Shown here one piece after another: positions 8,682 through 15,703 of a DNA stretch of 64,000 bases. Below the pieces are notes generated by a model. It saw only the letters and a list, made by a program, of their open reading frames with translations, was not told the DNA's origin and searched no databases. This stretch comes from Streptomyces stelliscabiei (GTDB lineage: Bacteria > Actinomycetota > Actinomycetes > Streptomycetales > Streptomycetaceae), in the NCBI RefSeq assembly GCF_014873495.1, contig NZ_JADBGF010000001.1, positions 5,146,001 to 5,210,000 of the forward strand, written 5' to 3'. Every line of letters starts with the position of its first letter. The stretch's first letter is position 1. The translations under genes and the position numbers were made by a program.

Positions 8682-9769
8682 CCCCGCACCACCCCCTCAG
8701 CCGTCTCCTCCGTGCCTGCCGCCTCCTCCGCCGTCTCCTCCGTGCCTGCCGCCTCTCCTGTCCCCGCCGCCTCTTCCGCGCGGAACACGGGCAACTCCAA
8801 CTCCTCGTCGTAGCGAGCGAATTCGAGGCGCACGGACATCCCGATCCGCACCTTGTCGTAGGGCACTCCGATGACGTTGCTGACCATCCGCACCCCTTCC
8901 GCCAGCTCGATCAGTCCGACGGCATAGGGCGGGTCGAAGGCCGGGAAGGGCGGGTGGTGCATGACGACGTACGAGAACACCGTGCCGTCGCCGCTCGCCT
9001 CGACCGTGTCCCACTCGGGCGAACCGCACGCGTTGCAGCCCGGCAGCCAGGGGAGGCGGAGCGAGGCGCAGTCGGCGCAGCGCTGGATGAGGAGGCGGCG
9101 GCGCGCGACGCCCTCCCAGAACCCGGCGTTGTCCCGGTTGACGACGGGTCGGGGGCGCCGGGGCCGTTGTTCCCGGGGCCGCTCGCCCACGGCCCGAGGC
9201 CGGGGCTCGGGCTGCCGCTCGTGCTGCCGCTCCCGCTCACCGTGAGCGTCGGCCGGGGCGCGCTCGGCGGGCGTCGTGGCCGGCGCGTACTTGAGGATCC
9301 GGAAGCGATGGGTGCCGACGAGTTCGTCGCCCTCGTCACCGGCCCGCACGTCCATGCGGGTCGTGACGAAGTACCCCGTGCCGAGCCGGGTGGTCTTCCG
9401 CTCGGAGACGGACTCGACGACCGAGTCGAAGGTGATCTCGTCCCCCGGCCGCAGCGCCCGCAGATACTCCTGCTCGCAGTCGGTGGCGACGACGGAGGTG
9501 TACCCGGCGTCGTCCAGCAGCGCCAGGAGTTCGTCGTACGCCGCCGAGCGGGTCTCGTGCCCGCTCAGCCCACCCATCGTCCACACCTGCAGCATGGTGG
9601 GCGGGGCGATGGCGTCGGGCCCGGTGTACGCGGGGTTGGAATCCCCCAGGGCCTCACACCAGTGCCGGATCATGGGCGAGTTGACGGGATCCTTGCCATG
9701 GCCGCCGAGGACGGCCGCGCGCCCCTCGTAGGCCTTGAGCCGTACGGACAGGTCCTCGGTCACCGCCAC
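8678..9769 (-). CDS. MaoC-DUF35 fusion, ChsH2-like hydratase/aldolase-partner subunit
   Basis: 363 aa. Residues ~1-165 form a MaoC/hot-dog domain without an obvious D-x4-H dyad. A charged Arg/Glu/Pro linker follows (~166-215). Then comes DUF35: a zinc ribbon with two CxxC pairs (CADC, CNAC) and an OB-fold (~220-330). The last ~30 residues are an acidic EEAAGTEETAE repeat. Domain order equals that of ChsH2, whose DUF35 part binds the Ltp2 aldolase. It is first in a three-gene operon with its own promoter and operator. The start is GTG with GGAGG ~13 nt upstream. Acyl-CoA dehydrogenases of the ChsE1-E2 type are not in this window. Confidence 0.85.
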   Translation of the reverse strand: MAVTEDLSVRLKAYEGRAAVLGGHGKDPVNSPMIRHWCEALGDSNPAYTGPDAIAPPTMLQVWTMGGLSGHETRSAAYDELLALLDDAGYTSVVATDCEQEYLRALRPGDEITFDSVVESVSERKTTRLGTGYFVTTRMDVRAGDEGDELVGTHRFRILKYAPATTPAERAPADAHGERERQHERQPEPRPRAVGERPREQRPRRPRPVVNRDNAGFWEGVARRRLLIQRCADCASLRLPWLPGCNACGSPEWDTVEASGDGTVFSYVVMHHPPFPAFDPPYAVGLIELAEGVRMVSNVIGVPYDKVRIGMSVRLEFARYDEELELPVFRAEEAAGTGEAAGTEETAEEAAGTEETAEGVVRG

Positions 9770-9794
9770 CGTCCCACCACCCCCTCCGAAGAAT

Positions 9795-9811
9795 TCTGAC
9801 TACCCGTCAGA
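9795..9811. promoter_or_regulatory. Palindromic operator of the ChsH2/ChsH1/Ltp2-like operon
   Basis: The inverted repeat TCTGAC-TACCC-GTCAGA (6-bp arms) lies immediately downstream of the -10 box of the minus-strand promoter and 26 bp before the GTG start. A repressor bound here would cover the transcription start. The shape suits a TetR-family regulator. It differs from the KstR and KstR2 motifs known in mycobacteria. Confidence 0.55.
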
Positions 9812-9839
9812 TTGAAGGAACTGGTGGCACACCTGTCAA
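9811..9839 (-). promoter_or_regulatory. Promoter of the ChsH2/ChsH1/Ltp2-like operon
   Basis: On the minus strand a consensus -35 TTGACA (9834-9839) is followed after 17 bp by TTCAAT (9811-9816) as -10. Both hexamers and the spacing suit the housekeeping sigma factor. The -10 abuts the palindromic operator. Confidence 0.55.
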
Positions 9840-10190
9840 GGTCGCCGGGGCTCGCCCGCGAGTGGGCATCCGACCACGAACGGCCCGAGGAAGCACCGGA
9901 AAACGCCTGTGCGGCGGCACCGAAACACCGCCGCACCCACCGAATCTCCCGCGAACCACCCTGGAAGACCCCATTCCCCCTGAAGCGTGATAAAAAGTCG
10001 ATAAACCCCTTTAGATCAAGGAACTCCCAGCTCAGCGATGTCGAGCCCGACGAGCGGCAGCACGATCGGACGAGACAAGAGGCGAAGCGTTCCGGCGCAT
10101 TTTTGGCCAACCCGCGAACACACCCTCGACGGCCGAAAGGGCACCCCGAACCCTCTTCCCTTTATCGAACATGCGTACGAACATGGGGGC
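9840..10190. other. Intergenic region before the prim-pol gene
   Basis: About 350 bp without a convincing gene. An AT-richer stretch around 9985-10020 could hold the promoter of the prim-pol gene at 10191. A longer frame runs back to 10038 but has no ribosome-binding site or family similarity in that part. Confidence 0.4.
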
Positions 10191-11051
10191 ATGGCCACCA
10201 TAGACCGGCAGGCCGGCACCCTGGCCCTGGCACACGCCCTCTCCGCCGCCGAACGCGGACTGGCGGTGATCCCCCTCTCCCGCTCGAAACTCCCGGCCCT
10301 GCGCTCCCCGCACCGGGACGACCCCCGGCCCCGCCCCTGCCACGGCGAGTGCGGCCGTTTCGGCCATGGCGTCCACGACGCCTCCACCGATCCCCGCCGC
10401 GTCCGCGAACTCTTCTCCGCCGCCCCCTGGGCCACCGGTTACGGCATCGCCTGCGGCCTCCACCCCCACCACCTGATCGGCGTCGACCTCGACACGAAGT
10501 CCGGTACGGACTCCTCGGCGGCCCTGCGGGAACTGGCCCTGCGCCACCTCTTCACGATCCCCGAGACGGTCGTCGTGCTGACCCCCAGCGGCGGACGCCA
10601 CATCTGGCTCACCGGCCCGCCCGACGTCGTGGTCCCCAACTCCGCGAGCCGGCTGGCCCCCGGCATCGACATCCGCGGCGCCGGCGGCTACCTCGTGGGC
10701 CCCGGCTCCCGCACCGACCACGGCGTCTACGGCACGGCCCCCGGCACCTGGCACCTCCCCCCGGCCCCCTGCCCACCGGCCCTGCTCCGCCTCCTGCTGC
10801 CCCCGCCGCGCACTGGCCCCGCCGGCGCGGCCACCGACCACGGCCACGGCCTGGTCCACTTCGTCCTGACCGCCCACGAGGGCCAGCGCAACACCCGCCT
10901 CTTCTGGGCCGCCTGCCGCGCCTACGAGAACAATCTGGGCCCCGACCTCACGAACGCCCTGGTCGAGGCAGCCGTACGCACGGGCCTCACGGAACGGGAG
11001 GCCCGCTCGACGGTGGCTTCGGCGGCGCGGATGTCGGGGCGGGGCGCGTAG
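10191..11051 (+). CDS. Bifunctional DNA primase/polymerase (prim-pol) domain protein
   Basis: 286 aa from the ATG at 10191, preceded by GGGGG. The prim-pol (AEP superfamily) core spans ~residues 10-200: AERGLAVIPLSRSKLP, the metal-binding IGVDLDT (~100), TPSGGRHIWLTGP, and the GIDIRGAGGYLVGPGS block. A short C-terminal helical region follows (NTRLFWAACRAYE). In phages and plasmids such proteins prime replication; chromosomal Streptomyces copies are common and uncharacterised. No helicase domain is fused and no replication neighbours are visible. A second prim-pol protein occurs at 29.1 kb. Confidence 0.85.
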   Translation: MATIDRQAGTLALAHALSAAERGLAVIPLSRSKLPALRSPHRDDPRPRPCHGECGRFGHGVHDASTDPRRVRELFSAAPWATGYGIACGLHPHHLIGVDLDTKSGTDSSAALRELALRHLFTIPETVVVLTPSGGRHIWLTGPPDVVVPNSASRLAPGIDIRGAGGYLVGPGSRTDHGVYGTAPGTWHLPPAPCPPALLRLLLPPPRTGPAGAATDHGHGLVHFVLTAHEGQRNTRLFWAACRAYENNLGPDLTNALVEAAVRTGLTEREARSTVASAARMSGRGA

Positions 11052-11084
11052 CCCTCGGTCGCGCGGGGCTACGCCCCAGGCCCC

Positions 11085-11294
11085 CTACCGGGGCGGTTCC
11101 TCTCGTCCGGCATCGCCCTGCCCGGTCTGCTCCGAACCCAGCTGCTGCCTGAGTCTCTCCTGCGCGGAGTCGACCTGCCCGCTGTACTTCCCCTGCGTGC
11201 GGCCGTCGACGTAGTCACCACCCTTGTCGACACCCTTCCCGGCCTGCTCCTCGTGCCCCTTCAGCATCTGCTTGAGCTTGTCCATCACAGACAT
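11085..11294 (-). CDS. MT0933/Rv0909-type antitoxin-like small protein
   Basis: 69 aa, Lys/Gly/Asp-rich: MDKLKQMLKGHEEQAGKGVD, then KGGDYVDGRTQGKYSGQVD. This matches the MT0933-like antitoxin family pattern (DKLK..., K-x-GD-x-V-D, GKY-x2-x-ID/VD). In Mycobacterium the family is paired with polyketide-cyclase-fold toxins. No toxin gene adjoins it here, so an orphan or general stress role is equally likely. Convergent with the prim-pol gene. Confidence 0.7.
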   Translation of the reverse strand: MSVMDKLKQMLKGHEEQAGKGVDKGGDYVDGRTQGKYSGQVDSAQERLRQQLGSEQTGQGDAGREEPPR

Positions 11295-11610
11295 GGCGAC
11301 TCCTTCCGCGATTCACACGGTCCCCACCAGAATCAGCGCCACGCCCCGCCCCCGCATCTCGTGGCCCCGCCACGACTCACGAGCTTGCGGGGCAGCCGGT
11401 CCGTCGTGTCAGCCCAAGCCCGCTCGGCCCGCTCGGCCCGCTCGGCCCGGCATGAACGCGTCGGCCGACGCGGAGAGACTGGCCGAAGGACGACCGTCAG
11501 CACTCCTATCCCGAAGTTTCCCGCCGCGAGCGCCCACAGGTGCCGTCTCGACGAAGACGGATCAGTAGCAACTCTGTGCAGCTACAGCGTTGGCCTGCCA
11601 CGATCAAGCC

Positions 11611-11826
11611 GTGGCCAACCTGTCGAAAATCCCGGATCGGCTGGACGCCGTCATGGACCTCATGGGCCCGGTGATCGGCGTCGTAGCGCTGGTAGCGGGC
11701 ATGGCGACCTACCGCGGTGGTGGATCCGCGGGCTGGCCCCTGCTGGGAGCGGCCCTACTCGTGATCAACACCCTGGTGGCCTGGCGCCGACTCTCCGGGC
11801 GCCGCCGCCCGGACGTCTCGCCATAG
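11611..11826 (+). CDS. Small two-helix membrane protein, unknown function
   Basis: 71 aa from the GTG at 11611; a TTG at 11590 would add seven residues. Two hydrophobic stretches (MGPVIGVVALVAGMATY and WPLLGAALLVINTLVAW) separated by a Gly-rich turn suggest a helical hairpin in the membrane, with a basic tail (RRLSGRRR). No ribosome-binding site is strong, so the start is uncertain. I do not recognise a family. Confidence 0.45.
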   Translation: MANLSKIPDRLDAVMDLMGPVIGVVALVAGMATYRGGGSAGWPLLGAALLVINTLVAWRRLSGRRRPDVSP

Positions 11827-11880
11827 CGACGCCACACGGCAGTACGGATCAGAACGTGCCCGTGCCCCTGCCATGCCCGG

Positions 11881-11915
11881 CCCCCGGCCCCCGGCCCCCG
11901 GCCCCCGGCCCCCGG
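11881..11915. repeat. (CCCCCGG)5 microsatellite
   Basis: Five exact 7-bp units CCCCCGG, followed directly by a second 7-bp repeat of different sequence. Intergenic, downstream of the small membrane protein gene. Confidence 0.9.
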
Positions 11916-11969
11916 CAACTGGCAACTGGCAACTGGCAACTGGCAACTGGCAACTGGCAACTGGCAACT
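11914..11969. repeat. (GGCAACT)8 microsatellite
   Basis: Eight exact 7-bp units GGCAACT, sharing two bases with the preceding CCCCCGG array. Not a multiple of three, so not coding. It lies just beyond the hairpin downstream of tRNA-Ser and should vary in copy number between strains. Confidence 0.9.
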
Positions 11970-12009
11970 GGCGGGAAACGACAGTGGTTTGACGAAGTAC
12001 GCGCAAGAG

Positions 12010-12046
12010 AACGGCCCCCGACCGATTGACCTGGTCAGGGGCCGTT
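12010..12046 (-). terminator. Terminator of tRNA-Ser(UGA)
   Basis: Arms AACGGCCCC (12010-12018) and GGGGCCGTT (12038-12046) pair perfectly and the stem continues for four more pairs after one mismatch. It begins 9 nt past the tRNA 3' end on the minus strand. Confidence 0.7.
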
Positions 12047-12054
12047 CACCTAGG

Positions 12055-12139
12055 CGGTGGGTGTGGGATTTGAACCCACGGTGACTCGCGCCACGACGGT
12101 TTTCAAGACCGTTCCCTTAGGCCGCTCGGGCAACCCACC
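12055..12139 (-). tRNA. tRNA-Ser(UGA)
   Basis: 85 nt on the minus strand. Acceptor stem GGTGGGT/ACCCACC, discriminator G at 12055, D-arm, and anticodon stem ACGGT/ACCGT around the loop CTTGAAA, giving anticodon UGA (12103-12105). A long class II variable arm and the T-loop TTCAAAT follow. CCA is not encoded. The 5' half, from the anticodon loop to the 5' end, is repeated at 23005-23045, making this gene the attachment target of the neighbouring island. Confidence 0.97.
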
Positions 12140-12140
12140 C
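12100..12140. repeat. Left attachment-site repeat of the island
   Basis: 41 bp identical to 23005-23045 (with three further matches out to 12096 after one mismatch). It covers the anticodon loop and the whole 5' half of tRNA-Ser(UGA). The paired repeats bound ~10.9 kb. Confidence 0.85.
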
Positions 12141-12664
12141 GCGCCCCGGCCCACCAGGCCCGGAGCGGGTACAGCGTACCGGGCGCGGACGGTGCTCGGG
12201 GGGCGTGGTCCAGACGGGGTCCACTGGATCCGTTGAGCAGCACCCCGTCCCCGGTCCCGCGCTGGCATGCAGTAGTCCTCTGCCGGCCGCGGCCAGGCTC
12301 GTCCTCCTGGAGCACGACCTTCTGATCCGTAGGATCGGGCAGGTCCTCGCAAGGAGTGGCGACGGCCTGTCGGCTCGATCGTTCAAGGTAGCGATCATGT
12401 GGGTTCATGTGCCGTCGGCGCCGTCACAGTTGCCGTCACCTCTATGAGCTTTCGCCGCACCGTTCGCCTGCTTGAGCAGGCTCAACCGTAGGGCTGGCGG
12501 GCAGAGGCCGCACAACCCGCCCCGCCACGGTGCGCACAAATAACCGCAAATGGAACTTTCCTCATATAACCGCAAAACGCCTACAGCGAGACACTCAGGT
12601 CTATAGGTTACTTCTGCTGCCACACCAGCAGCAGCAAAGCGAAGAGGCCACAGCAACATCAGGG
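12141..12664. other. Left-end non-coding region of the island
   Basis: About 520 bp with no convincing gene; a frame at 12205-12447 has no ribosome-binding site or recognisable sequence. It now supplies the 5' flank of tRNA-Ser and may hold its promoter (TACGCT on the minus strand near 12175). Palindromes around 12466-12485 and the direct repeats at 12540-12576 lie upstream of the OLD gene. Confidence 0.5.
12540..12576 (+). promoter_or_regulatory. Direct repeats and palindrome upstream of the OLD gene
   Basis: ATAACCGCAAA occurs exactly at 12540-12550 and again at 12566-12576, 26 bp apart, in an AT-rich patch likely to contain the promoter. TTGAGC-AG-GCTCAA (12472-12485) lies upstream. Spacing near 2.5 helical turns suits cooperative binding of one regulator. 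The regulator is unknown. Confidence 0.4.
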
Positions 12665-12670
12665 ATGCAC

Positions 12671-14854
12671 ATGCAGATCACAAAGATTTCCATTCAGAAT
12701 TTCCGTGGCATCCGGGAACTGAGTATCCCCATGGCGAACTTCAGCTGCATCATTGGCGAAAACAATGCTGGCAAGTCTTCGATTCTGCAAGCACTCGACA
12801 TCTTCTTCAACAATCCCGGACTCCGAGACAGTGACTTCTACAGGAAAGAGGAGTCGATTCGAGTAGAGGTAACCTTTGACGAGATCAAAGATGAGGACCT
12901 GGGCCGCCTCACCGATGAGCATCGGTCTCGCATTGCTGAACACGTATCCGAGGGTCGACTTTCACTTTCTCGCCTCTACTCGCAACCGGGTAAGGGCGTA
13001 TTACGCATGGTTGCACCCATGCCGATCGACAAGAGGTACTGGCCTGATGCAATCACGGAGGTAACAGCAAAAAAGTCAGGCCAAGAGCTTCGCGCAAATG
13101 CAGTTTTCCATATTCCAGACCTAGCCGACGTCCTCCCGCCCCGCCCAACACAGAAGCAGGTTCGAGAAGAGGTTGAGAAGCTGATCGCAGCACTCCCCGC
13201 CGATCAGAAAAGGCCAGATGACGTCCCCCTCGTAACAGGCATGGATAAATCCATCCATGCACTACTTCCTGAAGTGATCTACATTCCGGCCGTTAAGGAT
13301 CTCTCTGACGACTTGAAGACCGCCGAGACGGCTTCTTTCGGCAAGTTGATCGGAATTCTGTTCAATACAATTAAACCCAAACTGGCTAACATTGATGCAC
13401 TATTCAGCACGCTAGAGAACCTCCTCAACGTCACTGAGGTCGATGGCGTAGAAGTTGACGATCGCCTGAAGGATGTAATTACGGTCGAACGCGCGGTCGA
13501 AAAGAATCTTCAAGAAGCGTTCCCTGAAACATCTATCAGGATTGAAATTCCACCACCCGATCTCAAGAGCGTTCTGAACAACGCCCAAATCGCAATTGAC
13601 GATGGCGTCCGAAGCGGGTTCAAGAGTAAGGGAGACGGCCTCCGCAGGTCTATCACCTTCGCAATTCTCCGAGCATACGCCGACATGAGAAGCCAAGAGC
13701 GAATGTCCGATTCGTCGATGGCTCCGCGCCCTTACCTTCTACTGTTCGAAGAGCCTGAGTTGTTCCTCCATCCACGTGCCCAAATCCAGCTCTTCGAGGC
13801 ACTGAAGGTGTTCGCCGCAGACAACCACGTCATGGTGAGCACACATTCTTCAGCGTTCTTTAGCCCACAGGCCACAGGAACCTTCGTAAAGCTAATCAAA
13901 GATCGCTCGGCGACGCCACCTTGCGCAAAGGCATTCCCTGTCGATTTGTCAGACCTTCGCCTAAAAGATCAGTTCCAGATGGTAAGGCAGGAAAATAATG
14001 ATGCTGCTTTCTTCTGCGAATCGATCCTACTGGTTGAGGGCGACAGCGACCACATCGTCATTCCCCATATCGCCCGCACGCTAAATCCCGCTTGGGACTT
14101 CGCCAAAAAAAGTGTGGCAATTGCTCGGGTGGGTGGAAAGCACAACATCCAGAGGTACCGATCTTTCTTTGAACGCTTCGGTGTTTCTGTTTCCGTTCTG
14201 GTAGACCTTGATGCCCTCACAGAAGGGTTCGATAAACTGGGTGCATCAGACCCCGCCACTAAAATGCGTAATGAACTGATGCAAGACGTGGGCAATATGC
14301 TGACCGGCACTCATGTCAGCGGCGTCGATCTTTCCGGAAATCAGCTCCGGAAAATCAAGGAGTCGCCCACCATCAAAGAGATTTGGTCCGAAGCGAAAAA
14401 ACAGGGGGAGCTTTTCAACTCTCGCGAGTGCACATGGGAAGATCTGAGGGATGCAGTGGATAAATTCTTCCACCAAGTGGTTACCCGTGACGCACGTTTG
14501 CAGGTACTGAAAGAGCTCCATGACGGACCCATGGCCGATAAGCATAAATTGGTCATCGAAGCCCTCCGGAAAGAGGGGATCTACGTTCTTTCAAAGGGAG
14601 CAATTGAGGCCTACTACCCTCGCCCTGCAGCGGGCGATAAGCTCCGCGCTGCACAAGAATACTGCGATGAGCTCACCGACCCTCATCAGATTCGGCAGCT
14701 CGTAAACACAGATGGAGAAAGCGGAGACTGCGAGTTTGATCTAATCTTCGCCAACTTCTTCGGTGAAAGAGTTCTGACGCATCGACGCTCTTCCCCTGAT
14801 TTGACTAGTTCACCAACCTCCGAAATCAGCGCCCCGACCAATGTGGATAGTTGA
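12671..14854 (+). CDS. OLD-family ATPase/TOPRIM nuclease (class 1-like, stand-alone)
   Basis: 727 aa from the ATG at 12671 (AGGGA 5 nt upstream); the ATG at 12665 is the alternative. ABC/SMC-like ATPase: Walker A GENNAGKSS at ~29-37, signature region SKGDGLRRS (~323), Walker B LLFEEPELFLHP (~358), H-loop STHSS (~391). C-terminal TOPRIM domain: LLVEGDSD (~455) and VLVDLDAL (~515), the metal-binding Glu and DxD. This is the architecture of OLD nucleases, which act in phage exclusion; GajA of Gabija is a class 2 relative but needs a UvrD-like partner, absent here. The gene is visibly AT-richer than its neighbours and contains a TTA codon (13001-13003), so translation should depend on the bldA tRNA in Streptomyces. 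Both point to horizontal origin. Confidence 0.9.
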   Translation: MQITKISIQNFRGIRELSIPMANFSCIIGENNAGKSSILQALDIFFNNPGLRDSDFYRKEESIRVEVTFDEIKDEDLGRLTDEHRSRIAEHVSEGRLSLSRLYSQPGKGVLRMVAPMPIDKRYWPDAITEVTAKKSGQELRANAVFHIPDLADVLPPRPTQKQVREEVEKLIAALPADQKRPDDVPLVTGMDKSIHALLPEVIYIPAVKDLSDDLKTAETASFGKLIGILFNTIKPKLANIDALFSTLENLLNVTEVDGVEVDDRLKDVITVERAVEKNLQEAFPETSIRIEIPPPDLKSVLNNAQIAIDDGVRSGFKSKGDGLRRSITFAILRAYADMRSQERMSDSSMAPRPYLLLFEEPELFLHPRAQIQLFEALKVFAADNHVMVSTHSSAFFSPQATGTFVKLIKDRSATPPCAKAFPVDLSDLRLKDQFQMVRQENNDAAFFCESILLVEGDSDHIVIPHIARTLNPAWDFAKKSVAIARVGGKHNIQRYRSFFERFGVSVSVLVDLDALTEGFDKLGASDPATKMRNELMQDVGNMLTGTHVSGVDLSGNQLRKIKESPTIKEIWSEAKKQGELFNSRECTWEDLRDAVDKFFHQVVTRDARLQVLKELHDGPMADKHKLVIEALRKEGIYVLSKGAIEAYYPRPAAGDKLRAAQEYCDELTDPHQIRQLVNTDGESGDCEFDLIFANFFGERVLTHRRSSPDLTSSPTSEISAPTNVDS

Positions 14855-15169
14855 GGCGCACAACGCTTGTCGTAGTGACCGCTGAGATACGGTCGCAATC
14901 AGCTGAGGTGAGAAAGCATCGTGTATCCGTTGCACCGGCTGTGCGCTGAACGGGCGATAGCAAAGTCGCAGTTGGAGAACTGTGCTTGATCAGATGCCAG
15001 ATCGGTTGCTTCTACACGGTTGACCTGCCTGAGCAGTGAACTGAATGGTCGCTGGCAAGGAGCGGTGCTCCTTAAGGTCATCTCGTCAAGTTGACACGAA
15101 GAGAGTCAAACTGGCGCCAGCACTCGGTCGGTCTGAGATCCTGGAGACCGATCGAGAGGGGCCGAAGGC
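14855..15169. other. Intergenic region between OLD and NUDIX genes
   Basis: About 315 bp without a gene. It contains a compact hairpin AAGGAGC-GGT-GCTCCTT (15057-15073) and, 20 bp on, the inverted repeat TTGAC-N9-GTCAA, either of which could belong to the NUDIX control region. Composition rises to typical Streptomyces GC across this stretch, marking a mosaic joint. Confidence 0.5.
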
Positions 15170-15703
15170 ATGGAGTGGAAGACCCACGGTGAGCGGCAGA
15201 TCTACACGAACAAGTGGGTGAACCTGTGTCTGGTCGACGTCCAACAGCCTGACGGGCGCAGGTGGGAGTATCACGTCGTTCGCCTCCGGCACCTGGCCGT
15301 GGCCGCCGTGGTCAACGACCGGCAAGAGGTGCTGATGATGTGGCGGCACCGCTTCATCACGGACTCGTGGGCCTGGGAGTTGCCCATGGGCCTGGTCGAG
15401 GAGGGCGAGTCGCCTGAGGAAGCGGCGGCCCGCGAAGTGCTGGAGGAAACGGGCTGGCGGCCTGGACCCATCAAGCCCTTGATCTACGCCGAGCCGGCCA
15501 ACGGCATCACCGACTCTCAACACCACGTCTTCCGCGCGGACGGCGCGACCCACGTCGGACCGCCCACCGAGAAGAACGAGTCAGACCGGATCGAGTGGAT
15601 CCCGCTCAGCGAGGTGCGCGCAATGATCGACCGACGCGAGATTGTCAGCAGCGGAACCCTGGTTGGTCTTCTCTACCTGCTCATGGATGAAGCGATCCGC
15701 TGA
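15170..15703 (+). CDS. NUDIX hydrolase (ADP-ribose pyrophosphatase-like; possible Pif homologue)
   Basis: 177 aa. A complete NUDIX box starts at GLVEEGESPEEAAAREVLEE and continues TGW (~residues 83-105), carrying the catalytic REVLEE. The preceding WELPMG and following PANGITDSQHHVF resemble ADP-ribose or nucleoside-diphosphate-sugar hydrolases. GAGAGGGG lies 8 nt before the ATG. Its 3' end overlaps the convergent XRE gene by 23 bp. In the integrative element pSAM2 the immunity factor Pif is a NUDIX protein that blocks redundant transfer; the location next to an XRE regulator in a tRNA-linked island makes that role plausible but unproven. Confidence 0.88.
   Translation: MEWKTHGERQIYTNKWVNLCLVDVQQPDGRRWEYHVVRLRHLAVAAVVNDRQEVLMMWRHRFITDSWAWELPMGLVEEGESPEEAAAREVLEETGWRPGPIKPLIYAEPANGITDSQHHVFRADGATHVGPPTEKNESDRIEWIPLSEVRAMIDRREIVSSGTLVGLLYLLMDEAIR

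Noticed and set aside
11881..11969. CRISPR array
   Set aside because: The short repeats here and at 52740-52860 are contiguous 7- or 15-bp units without spacers, and no cas genes are present.
12205..12447. 80-aa frame at the left end of the island
   Set aside because: No ribosome-binding site, no recognisable sequence and atypical composition for an island gene.
12671..15703. Gabija system (GajA-GajB)
   Set aside because: The OLD protein is GajA-like in general build but the next gene is a NUDIX hydrolase and no UvrD-type helicase is encoded in the island.
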